Shown here one piece after another: positions 53,709 through 63,046 of a DNA stretch of 64,000 nt. The position numbers were made by a program, and so were the translations under genes. Under the pieces are notes generated by a model. The model searched no databases, was not told the origin of the DNA, and saw nothing but the letters and a program-made list of their open reading frames with translations. Origin of the DNA: Alentia gelatinosa (Eukaryota > Annelida > Polychaeta > Phyllodocida > Polynoidae); assembly GCA_950022655.1 (NCBI GenBank), contig OX465583.1, positions 64,260,306 to 64,324,305 on the forward strand, in the 5' to 3' direction. Each line of letters begins with the position of its first letter. Within the stretch, counting starts at the first letter, position 1.

Positions 53709-54734
53709 CGCATACATACTACAGTTACAGAGTATAAACATTAAATGAATATATTAAATGCCGATCATAAACATAACTTTATACCATAATATTCTTGATA
53801 GATATGTGAAAAGTCATAGGTCCTGTCGCATGTTAATAATTGATCATGCTCAATTCTAGAGCAATAACAATAAACAACACGTTATTAACGGCTCAGGGCG
53901 GGTTTTACGGCGGCCTTGGTATTTATTTTTTCCGGTCGCAGCTGTTCTTCACATTCTCCCATGACACATGTCAGCTTAGGTGGGACTGCGAATTGCGAAT
54001 CAGTCTCACCTAACATTAAGGTTCCTTCACCTACATCCAACCACGCCATTTGTTTCCTTGTTAATAACATGTGCGAATTATCTCAAATATAAAACTTGTA
54101 TTCTAGCTTACCACAAACCAACACCTCTGTTAATTATATGCAATTTTATTGTTTGTTACTTATTTTACATGAATAATTATGACACGACGTTTCGAATGAC
54201 AATTTCCTTGACAGAGGGCAGGGAGCATGTATTGTACACATAATTATTTCAAAGCATATTTCTCATTAGGCGCATTGTCTGCGTACCCATAGATCGTTGT
54301 ATACATCTGTACCGTGTATGCTCACTACGCAGCCATGTTTATTTCATGCAAATAATTTCCCATAACGATAGGTCATTACAAAACCGGCTGATGACGGTAT
54401 AAATCACAGGGCACAGGCATGGAGGTGACACCAGCATTGCCGTATGTCACACGCAGGCCTAACTCGTGTCAATTAATACCACGCAGAGTGTGTGCGGCCA
54501 CGCGCAGGTCTGTATTAGAGGACATATTACCGTAGTACGTCACATGTGTGAATATCAGAACGGTTATCCATTAGAAATATACAACATACGTTGTCAAAGT
54601 ATTGCCAGACATTTTAAACACAGAAGATATGTTTTAACTCGATGGAAAGATCTACCAGGGACAGATCAAAAGATCATGAGTCCCTTAAGTTTGTATTGTA
54701 AACTAGGATAAAGTGATGAATATATGACTGTTTT
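53709..54734. other. AT-rich unique DNA
   Basis: No gene recognised. An 87-codon frame (53980-54243) on the plus strand and a 61-codon one on the minus strand overlap. Confidence 0.4.
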
Positions 54735-54870
54735 TGTCCTGTAGGTACTGTCCGGTAAATGCTCATATATGTTACATGTACTTTTCTGTGACCCCGTTAT
54801 GGAAGATCGCCAACTGTGGGCGAATAACGCCGTCGTTAAATCTGTTTTCTGAATAAAAAAGAAAGAAAAA
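54735..54870 (+). mobile_element. retroposon-like 3' end T (copy 1)
   Basis: GGAAGATCGCCAACTGTGGG, CGAATAACG, then TTTTCTGAATAAAAAAGAAA. CGCC..GGGCG forms a short stem-loop before an A-rich tail. The copy at 62805 has the same order with a pure A tail. LINE/SINE 3' ends have this design; the assignment is inferred. Confidence 0.55.
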
Positions 54871-55642
54871 ACTCTAGATGGAACAAACCAAGATAATCGT
54901 ACTTTCAGGGATGACAGGTTTCCACTTTTCTTTTTATAGAAATCCTTTTTTTCATTCCCAGTTTATAATATTAGTTGTCTTATACAAAACAAGGAAATAT
55001 CCGCTGCTATGGGTGCAGTATAAATAATGTTCATCTTACTGCGACGTAGTGAATTGGCTCTGAACCGATGACTTTGTAAGTGAATACAATTTGAAGTGTA
55101 TACTAATAAAAAAAGACTTAGTAACTGAGTCCATATCGATCCTATTTATGCGTTTGTACCGTATATATAAATCCCTCCACCTTCAGCGTCAGGACGTATT
55201 TGATATGGTACAAAAGACGGGCTCAGAAACTACGTTTTCTCTTAATACCTCATCAGTTTATATCATGCGTCGAGGTCAGTGCAAATTTCACGTTAGTTTG
55301 TAATCTTGGAATCGCACATAAATATTCACTTAATTTGTAATAGAGTTCGTCATGGTGTTTTCAGAAAAGAACGCAATCGTCTGTGATTTAGATCACTAGA
55401 AGATGAGGCAGCGATTTAACATACCGACTCTCTTTACGGAAGGTGTGAGTAGTATAAGAAAAGATGTCTTTTAGTCGGGACACCCTTTAATTTCGGACAA
55501 GGGCAGCATAGTTCACATGTTGCTTTCTGGTACCCCCAAAAGAAGTACAGGTATTATGAACTAGGTTTAAAGACAATCTTTGTTTCTACAATGAAAGAGT
55601 AATTCATTTTAGTACTATATGTAATAGATATGTATATATATA
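54871..55642. other. AT-rich unique DNA
   Basis: CCGCTGCTATGGGTGCAGTA at 54999 recalls GCCCGCTGCTAGGGGTGCAG at about 41863; otherwise nothing recognised. Confidence 0.4.
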
Positions 55643-55932
55643 GAGGAAGCCAATGAAACTTTACGGTCAAAGGTCGTATACCATTGAGTTTGAATAGCAA
55701 AGTAATTCACAAAGGGAAGCCTCATGAATTACATAGCAATTCAAACGAGATTTGGAACCGAGCTCTGGCCGTAAACTTGAATAGGTTTATGAATCTATCA
55801 CACCCTTCAATATTCACTGATTGACTTTGTTGACATAATTCACGATTGAGTATTTTTTTCTCTAAATACTCCATGGGCATTGAGTAAGAGTTCCCCTTGC
55901 TAAGTCTATGTGGAAAAATACAAGGGGTGAGA
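55643..55932 (+). mobile_element. foldback element, family I (copy 4, full)
   Basis: Head: TATAGAGGAAGCCAATGAAA, CCATTGAGTTTGAATAGC, GTAATTCACAAAGGGAAGCC, CATGAATTACATAGCAATTC, AAACGAGATTTGG. Tail: CTATCACACCCTTCAATATT, AATACTCCATGGGCATTGAG, TTGCTAAGTCTATGTGG, CAAGGGGTGAGAGGA. Confidence 0.92.
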
Positions 55933-55984
55933 GGATATTAATTATATATTGATCTCCATGTGAATAGGTGTGCATAGGTAGAAC

Positions 55985-57012
55985 CAGGGGAATGCTAGTG
56001 TGCCACACAATGGACTGGGGTCAGGGTTGGGTCAGGGTTGAGTCAGGCTTGGGTTGGGCTTGAGTTGGACCAGGGTTGGGCTGAGGTTGGACCAGTGAGG
56101 CTTGAGTCAGTCCAGGGTCAGACTAGGGTCAGATCGGATCAGACTGGGGTCGAGCTGGAGTCGGACCAGGGCCGGACTGGGGTTGGACTGGGGTCAGGGT
56201 TGGGTCTGGGGTTGGGTTTGAGTTAGGCTGGGGTTTGGCTTGAGTCGGACGAGGGTCGGGCTGAGGTTGGGCTAGTGAGGCTTGGGTGAGACGAGGGTGG
56301 GGCTGGTTTGGGTGAGACCAGGGTGGGACCAGGGTGAGACCAGGGTGAGACCAGGGTGAGACCAGGGTGAGACCAGGGTGAGACCAGGGTGAGACCTGGG
56401 TGAGACCTGAGTGAGACCTGGGTGAGACCAGGGTGAGACCAGGGTGAGACCAGGGTGAGACCAGGGTGAGACCAGGGTGAGACCAGGGTGAGACCAGGGT
56501 GAGACCAGGGTGAGACCAGGGTGAGACCAGGGTGAGACCAGGGTGAGACCAGGGTGAGACCAGGGTGAGACCAGGATCAGACCAGGGTCAGACCAGGGTG
56601 AGACCAGGGTGAGACCAGGGTCAGACCAGGGTCAGACCAGGGTCAGACCAGGGTCAGACCAGGGTCAGACCAGGGTCAGACCAGGGTCAGACCAGGGTCA
56701 GACCAGGGTCAGACCAGGGTCAGACCAGGGTCAGACCAGGGTCAGACCAGGCCAGGCTTGGGTTGGGCTTGGGTCTGGCTGGGGCCAGGCTGGGGCCAGA
56801 CTGAGGTCTGAACAGGGTAGGACAAGGGTCGGGCTGGGGTCAGATTGAGAACGTGCTGGGGTCAGACCAGGGTCGGCTGGGGTCTGACCGGGGTCTGACC
56901 AGGGTCGGGGTGGGGTGGGACCGGGGTCTGACCAGGGTCGGGGTGGGGTCGGACCGGGGTCGGGGTGGGGTCGGACCGGGGTCGCACCGGGGTCGTACCG
57001 GGGTCGGGGGCG
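55985..57012 (+). repeat. 11-bp minisatellite GACCAGGGTGA/GACCAGGGTCA, about 1 kb
   Basis: The regular core (about 56300-56750, roughly 40 units) repeats an 11-base word. The left part and most of the centre carry GGGTGAGACCA, the right part GGGTCAGACCA. Flanks decay into GGGTTGGGTC and GGGGTCGGACC variants. Frames through it give 11-residue repeats (Gly-Ser-Asp-Gln-Gly type) that are by-products of the array. Confidence 0.97.
56618..56744 (+). promoter_or_regulatory. twelve GGGTCA half-sites at exact DR5 spacing
   Basis: GGGTCA starts at 56618 and every 11 bases to 56739, giving twelve half-sites each separated by GACCA (5 bases). DR5 is the spacing of classical retinoic-acid-receptor/RXR elements (RGKTCA-N5-RGKTCA). 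The geometry is seen directly; binding is untested and may be a by-product of the tandem repeat. Confidence 0.4.
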
Positions 57013-58340
57013 GGCAACACGGGGGCACGGTCGTGTTTGCTCCTTCTCCCGGCGCTGACCCGGGCGCGCGCCGGGGATCAAACTGTTATTTGTCGCGGCG
57101 TCGGCGTCAGCGTGAAAGTTTGCTGATGGCATCGGGCGCCATATTAAAACGGAACATGGCGTGGTGGGCGCGATAGCGTCGCCGGTGTCTACGGGCCGGG
57201 CGTGCGGCATTGACTGATGGTCGGGGCGGAGGAGCGGGGGAGCGGGGGAGCGGGGGATGTGTGTGTGTGACGGCCACTGACCGCCTCGCCCCGGTGTGCC
57301 GCCACAATGGGGTAGTTATCCCCGGCGCCGCTCCACCCCGGGCCCTCCCGACCTGCCCTGCCCAGATAAGGCCATTGTTTGCCCACCCGGCAGCCAGGAG
57401 TCACTGCTCTTTGATTCCCACAAATGAAAGCGGCGGCCTCTGGGCAGGCGGCGGCGGATTGGGTCGCGATACGGTCAGCAGGGGCGGCGGCCCCGGACGT
57501 TATGCCGTAATAACCTATACACCTTTAGCGGCCCGATAGGCTCTATCTGTAGCCCGTGTCAGGCGACCCCGGCCACCGCCGCCGCACTCTAATACCACGC
57601 CGGCGACCCCGGGGTCGGCCTCCGGTAGCAGGGCGGACCAAGGGCCGCGACCCCGCATTACCCAACAAAAATGGCCTCCGTATAGTGGTGGTGGTTGGTG
57701 GTGGCTGGTTGGTGGGTGAAGGGGAGTGGGGGAGGGTTCGCAGAAGGCCGTAGCCCAAGCCCTCCGTACTACATTATCTACGAGATAGCGCCTTTGTTTT
57801 TCACATGACATTTGCCATCAATCTTGGGGAGTGGCGTAATGCACCGGCCCCCGGCTCTGCTAGCTGCCTGCCTGCCTGCCTTCCCACCCCACCCACCCAC
57901 CCCCACCACACCCTCCGCATGTAAATCCCCCCGATATGATTTGTCACAGCGCCTAGCCTTTCTCCCCGCGCATATTGCCAGTTATATTACGCGGCGGCGG
58001 CTTAAAAAAATGATGAAGGGCTTTCTGTGCGGCCGGCCGTGTGGCTTCCCGGGCGCCGGTTACAGCGGGTTACGCGGCCGCCTCGCGCCATGACTCATCC
58101 ACGTGGTAAGCCGCGCATTTTTTTTACCCTCCCCCCACCTCCTCCTACACCCCGCCAACCACTCCCTTCATCCCCGCGCCCCGCGGAGCAGTTACTTTTT
58201 GCGTGTCGCCGTGTGGCGAGCTGCTCTTCATTAGAGGGAAGCCACAGGCCGCGGCTTGCGGCGGCACAAGTGCTTCGGGGGCCCCGGCGTAAAGCGATTG
58301 GCTTTGGGTGCCCACAAGACCACAGACCCTATTGAGGTAT
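57013..58340. other. strong GC-rich, CpG-dense island
   Basis: About 1.3 kb with two dense parts (57013-57620, 57960-58340). Contains CGCGCGCC words, GGCGCCATATT (YY1-like, 57138), TGACTCA (AP-1, 58091-58097), CCACGTGG (58099-58106) and a donor-like GGTAAGC (58105). Frames of 60-110 codons on both strands follow base composition. The best promoter-type island on the right side, but no exon could be confirmed. Confidence 0.6.
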
Positions 58341-58811
58341 CCCAAAATTCAGTCTGTTTACGAGTTCCGGTGTTCGCTGGTTGCCGACGTTGTATGGTGA
58401 TAGACCCCTGACCCGTTACCCAGAATTATTGCAGTTTAACGGTTTTCAGACAATTCTTATGCCAGAAATGGAAATTTCAGCTATTTCTACATCCAAATCC
58501 GAAATTATATTCAGTTTCTCCAATCATAAATAAGAAAACTGTGGTTCATGCAGTCGTAGTGTGGTCAGTAGGGAGCGGAACTTTTACTTACCCGGGGCGA
58601 TAATAGGGAGATTTGTAACCTCTGGAGTGTCTATGCTTTTGGCCACGGCGTGGTGGGTCTGTCGGCGGTGCGTGGTGAGAATGGCGGGGTGGAGGGGTGA
58701 CAGGGGCTGGGCGGAGAATGCAGCTCAGTGAGCAGCTCATTCGTGACAGCTCACTGTCCACATCCCTATAAACAGACATTCTCACTCGTACGATGAATGA
58801 AATGAGACATA
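58341..58811. other. unique DNA
   Basis: No gene or repeat recognised. Confidence 0.4.
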
Positions 58812-58940
58812 AAATACCACTGTAGTGATTATATATTGTAGAGAGAACAAATATATATCAATAAGAAAAAGTAATCATGAGATTTAGGCCCATTGTAACA
58901 ATACTTTATTTATTTATACTTTATTTATCTTCCTGTAACT
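58812..58940 (+). repeat. direct duplicate U, left copy
   Basis: AATACCACTGTAGTGATTAT, AAGTAATCATGAGATTT, GGCCCATTGTAACAATACTT and TTATACTTTATTTATCTTCC. A second copy lies at 59226-59363, on the other side of a C element. Confidence 0.9.
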
Positions 58941-59024
58941 ACTTTTGTATTGTATTTCATGTCTAGTGTAGTCATTGTTGTATTTGGCCAACGACAATGA
59001 ATGAATTGATACTATCAAGAAAGG

Positions 59025-59225
59025 TCGCGATATTTCATTTGAGGGTCTATAACACCATGTAAACAATTATATAATATTGAGTGACGTTTGGATTTTATCC
59101 TACCTCGTCACATGTTTTAAATTGCATATGTCACCCGTGGCATAAACATATTATATGGCATAACCGTGGCATACAGTCCCACCATGTGAACTCTATGGAG
59201 ATTTATATGAGGGGTGGGATAAACA
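59025..59225 (+). mobile_element. foldback element, family C (copy 3)
   Basis: Head eroded (TATTTCATTTGAGGGT..AACAATTATATAATATTGAG). Tail clear: GATTTTATCCTACCTCGTCA, TGTCACCCGTGGCATAAAC, GGCATAACCGTGGCATACAG, ATTTATATGAGGGGTGGGAT. Confidence 0.88.
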
Positions 59226-59363
59226 CAATACCACTGCAGTGATTATAGAGAGAATATGTTATTCTAGAGGGGAAAAAATCAACAACAAACAAGTAATCAT
59301 GAGATTTCGGCCCATTGTAACAATACTTTATTCATTTATACTTTATTCATCTTTCTGTAAATA
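59226..59363 (+). repeat. direct duplicate U, right copy
   Basis: AATACCACTGCAGTGATTAT, CAAGTAATCATGAGATTTCG, GCCCATTGTAACAATACTTT, ATTTATACTTTATTCATC. Starts directly at the end of the C element. Confidence 0.9.
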
Positions 59364-59519
59364 ATTTGATGCTGTACTGGAGAGTTAATATTGTGGATGG
59401 AAGTATCTATTGCTTCTCATATTAGTATTATTGGACACTTTACTTAACTCGAATACGGGGTTTTCCCCGCTTACACATTGGTATATCATATGAGGCGTAC
59501 AATATCAAGAAGGAAATGC
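59364..59519. other. short unique spacer
   Basis: No gene recognised. Confidence 0.4.
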
Positions 59520-59790
59520 ATCGAGATTGATAGCCACTGAAAAATATGCCATGAGTTTCGGCCGAATGAGATTGCGTATTCGAATCTCCATGGGCGTTGA
59601 AGAAGAACTCTCAGTGCTAAGTCTCTGGGAAATAAATGCCAGCGGTGAGATAAAAACTCTGAACCATGCAGTGGTATTGCTTGACACCGTAATATGGATA
59701 ATTTACTTCACCCAAAATATACATTTAAGTTCAGTTTTTTTAATACCAAATGTACGGTATCGAACTGTAAAGTGAATTGCTGTGTAATAC
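59520..59790 (+). mobile_element. foldback element, family O (single copy)
   Basis: The tail matches the I/F type (CGAATCTCCATGGGCGTTGA, GCTAAGTCTCTGGG, CAGCGGTGAGATAAAAACTC). The head is different: GGTATTGCTTGACACCG and TTTACTTCAC pair with GTAAAGTGAATTGCTGTGTA and ATACCGTC. Confidence 0.7.
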
Positions 59791-60389
59791 CGTCACAATT
59801 TACGACAGTATACCGTATATTTTACGGATTTTTTTTATGGCGTAGATAACCGACGTATCTAGCAAATAAGTGTAAGTTGTGTCGAGGCCGTGACTTCTCA
59901 TAAAGTGAACCAATCGGCCGGTTTCCGTCTCTTCTACAAGGACACATGCAAGCACAGCCGAGTAGGTAAAGAATTGAGGCGGACACGGCAAACACGTGTT
60001 TATAGCCAGCCACACTTTGTCACTTAAGTCCGATGTAACCAAAAAGGACGGCCTCAGTGGCGGCGCGCTAAAAACTCCAATTTAAATGTGAATTTGGCGG
60101 CCATGAATAAAGCGTGTCCCTGACAAGATGCGCGTGTTTAAGTGGGGGCGAGGTGCCAGTCGGCCGGGCCTGGTGCCACAGCCAGTGGAGGAGAGGAAGC
60201 GCAGGGGGTGACTCCAAAAGGACCTGATAGGCGTGATGCATGTGCCGGGCCGGCCCCGGGTTTAAAGTGTCATCCTTCACATCCAAGCGGGGAATACACG
60301 AGCCGACGTGTGGGAGAGGGAACATGAGTAAAAAAAAACACCCCGGGAAAGCTTGTCACTGGAATGAAATGAAATTCCAGGAATTATTG
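59791..60389. other. unique DNA of conserved-noncoding texture
   Basis: 60005-60340 is repeat-free with TCACTTAAGTCCG, CTCCAATTTAAATGTGAATT, TTGGCGGCCATGAATAAAGC and GCGTGTTTAAGTGG. An 80-codon minus-strand frame (59800-60042) is unrecognised. Possibly regulatory; not shown. Confidence 0.3.
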
Positions 60390-60600
60390 ATCTGGTGGTG
60401 ATGGTGGTGGTAGTGGTGGTGGTGTTGGGGATGGGTAGGGGTGGGGGAATATGGTGTAGGTAGGGTAGGGTGGGGGTTTAGGTGGTGGGCGGTTAGGGTA
60501 ACTGGCATAGAATGCGCAGCCGTTGTGTAAGAGGGTGTGGGATTGTCATAAGGGGTGGTGGCGGTGTGAGGGGTGGAGGAGCAGGGGGTGGGGGACTGCA
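60390..60600 (+). repeat. G/T-rich tract with a G-quadruplex motif
   Basis: GGTGGTGATGGTGG-type units, then four G runs at 60427-60447 (GGGG, 2, GGG, 2, GGGG, 1, GGGGG) that meet the standard quadruplex pattern with short loops. Further GTAGGGTAGGGTGGGGG at about 60467. Confidence 0.85.
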
Positions 60601-61261
60601 GGAAGGTGCTCGCAGCTTCTGAGTGGGGTTACACGTGCGGGCCATCACCAGTGACACTTGGCAAGGCAACATTCAAATTGAATTACTCAAAGGCGCATCA
60701 AGCGGCAAGAATTACACGGCGTGCGCTGCCAGCTGCTCTGACGCAATAGATTGGAGCGTATTGATTCCCCCACCCTCCCCTCCCTCCCTCCCTCCCTCCT
60801 TGGGCCAGCGAAATAATGCCGCCCTGGAGGAGACAAAGCCTGGAGGGGCCCCGACATCGAACCGCGTGTCTGCGAGGTGCCACTCTGCTCCAGGGAGCGG
60901 GGCGGCGTGCCGGGGAAATTACTGTGAACTCGCCGCCTCCCGCGCGATAACAATGCCCCAGCGGAACGCCCTATTAAGGTCAATGGTACTCTGCCGGGCG
61001 CGTGCATGCAGCAAACCGCCACCGTCTCCGTCTCCTACTACTACTCCCACTACTACCCGCGAACTTCTATTTCTCCCACGCCCTCCGCTCCCACACCCCG
61101 CCACCACCACCTTCATCTGCTCCACCCGCCACACGAGACGCTCGTCAAGTCTCAAAGTATATCATTCCAAGGGACAACGGGCATAAAAGGATTTCTTATC
61201 CCCGAGTTACAGCGACAACTGGAGAATAGCGAGAATTGGGAGCAGTAGGAGGGTTTCGTGC
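60601..61261. other. GC-rich block
   Basis: CpG-containing from about 60680 with C/T-rich (CTCC)n at 60772-60798. Frames of up to 187 codons on both strands are rich in Pro/Ser/Thr and match nothing known. Confidence 0.45.
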
Positions 61262-61535
61262 TATAGAGGGAACCTATGAAAGTTCATTGTTAATCCATTG
61301 AGTTTGGATAATGTAGTAATTCACAAGGTGAAGCTGTGTGAATTACATAGCGATTCAAATGAAATGGGATAAAGCTCTGACTGTAAACTTGAATAGGTTT
61401 CTGAATTTATGTCAGCCCTAACATTGACTAATGGGCTAACATTTGTTACATAATCCCCCTTTTTCTCTCAATACTCCATGGGAATTGAGTATGAGTTCCG
61501 AATGTTAATTCTATAGAGAAAAAATCCCAGGGGTG
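61262..61535 (+). mobile_element. foldback element, family I (copy 5, full)
   Basis: Head: TATAGAGGGAACCTATGAAA, CCATTGAGTTTGGATAATG, GTAATTCACAAGGTGAAGCT, GTGTGAATTACATAGCGATT. Tail: AATACTCCATGGGAATTGAG, GAATGTTAATTCTATAGAG, CCCAGGGGTGAGATAATG. Same length and order as 55643. Confidence 0.93.
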
Positions 61536-61549
61536 AGATAATGATGTAG

Positions 61550-61825
61550 ATAATGAACTCCACCGAGTTCGACCGCAGAGTAATTCACGACTTTGACCAA
61601 AACAAGTTGCTTTCCGTATTTATCTCACCCCTGTATTCACAAACAGAATGTATGATACACAGAATTTAGATAAAAAAAATTATTCAAGATTCCAACATCT
61701 GCTGCAGTAGCAGTTCTTCATATTGGAAAATATAGACCATGAAGAGCGGACTCCAATACTCCTAGGGGCATGGAGAACGAGATCTCAATGTTAAGCCTAT
61801 GGGACGAAAATACCAGGGGTGAGAT
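61550..61825. mobile_element. foldback element, family F (copy 3, rearranged)
   Basis: ACTTTGACCAAAACAAGTTG, then a TATCTCACCCCTG boundary, unique middle, and a tail AATACTCCTAGGGGCATGG, CAATGTTAAGCCTATGGGAC, CCAGGGGTGAGATAATC. Only one head arm is present. Confidence 0.75.
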
Positions 61826-62804
61826 AATCAGCAATACCAGTTGACTGTCGGTTATATAGAGATGTAGTAGGACTGTGTGTGGGTGCAGCGACGGAGGTTG
61901 GATCAGGAGTGGGTGGGAGACAAGGTGGGAACAGGGAGGGTGGGGGTCTGGGTTAAGGCAGCAGCATATTGTCTGATAGAGCCATTTTCCGCTTGATAAA
62001 CCACAGAGCGCAATGTCATCAGCCGGCAATGGTACCAGGAGGCACGAGCAGCGCAGCACGCCCCAATACCACCGGGTCACCCGCCTGGCTAATGCCTACA
62101 CTGCGCCACTCACCGCTTGCTGTTCAAAACTCAAAGGCACACAGCACGGGGGTAGAAAATGAGAGTCATTAGTGTAGTCTGTGTGTGGCTGAAGGTGGTG
62201 TTTTTTTAGGGTCAGGCTTCTGACGAGAAGGCCGAGGCCTGAGAGACCAACTTTTAGAAAATAGATTTAATGGACTGATTGATGGGCGCCGCACGCCGCA
62301 CAGCGGACATATTCTAATTTGACTTGTGCACCTGATGAAGGCTCTGCTTTGTTGTGTATTTGATGCTGGGGAATTCTGAGCTCAGGGTTCATGGCCTGAT
62401 AAAGGGAATGAACCCCGTTCCATAGATGTGCTGAGCCTATCGCTTGCTACAATCCACAAAGAATACAGATTGTGAGGGGAAAAAAGTCTACAATACTTTG
62501 TACTTTATTCCCTCCCGGGAAATTCCACCTCGTCATCAGGTTCCTTTCGACAAGGTTGATTAATTTTAACAATCCAGAAATGACTATAGGATTTTGACAC
62601 ACAACAAATAAACAAAATTGCTTATCGTTTGTTTGTGGACCATAATCCTGTCAAAATTGGGATGAGTATCAAAAGATCCTATACATGCTTAGAATTCACC
62701 TGAAATCTGTTTTTGATTGTTGAAATCTGTCTGTATACGAGATGTTGTTATATGATGACGAACAATCTTAATTATATGATTATATAATGTACCGTGCTAT
62801 GTTT
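61826..62804. other. unique DNA
   Basis: No gene or repeat recognised. A 120-codon minus-strand frame (61718-62080) begins in the F tail and has no domain. Confidence 0.4.
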
Positions 62805-63046
62805 TGTCCTGTTCATACTACTATATGTACAATATCGAGTATCAGGACTGTCAAGACTTGATAGTGTTAATTCTCTGAGTCTTATAATTTTTGGGACGCG
62901 AAAGCAACATCCTTATCAAGACTTATGCATAAGTATATGTCTTTGTCACGTCTGAATGTATTGTTAACGGTTTTTCCGTGGAAGAACGCCTACTGCTGGC
63001 GAACGGTCAACCCATTCTTTTCTGAATTAAAAAAAAAAAAAAAAAA
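62805..63046 (+). mobile_element. retroposon-like 3' end T (copy 2) with poly-A
   Basis: GGAAGAACGCCTACTGCTGG, CGAACGGTCAACCC, TTTTCTGAATT and about 19 A. The stem CGCC..GGCG is kept relative to copy 1 although the loop differs. The upstream boundary is uncertain. Confidence 0.55.

Noticed and set aside
56609..57210. Frames with 11-residue peptide repeats on both strands
   Set aside because: Direct product of the 11-base minisatellite; 11 bases repeated three times gives 11 residues in any open frame.
60623..61186. 187-codon Pro/Ser/Thr-rich frame
   Set aside because: Lies in a CpG-rich block with long frames on the opposite strand; composition artefact.
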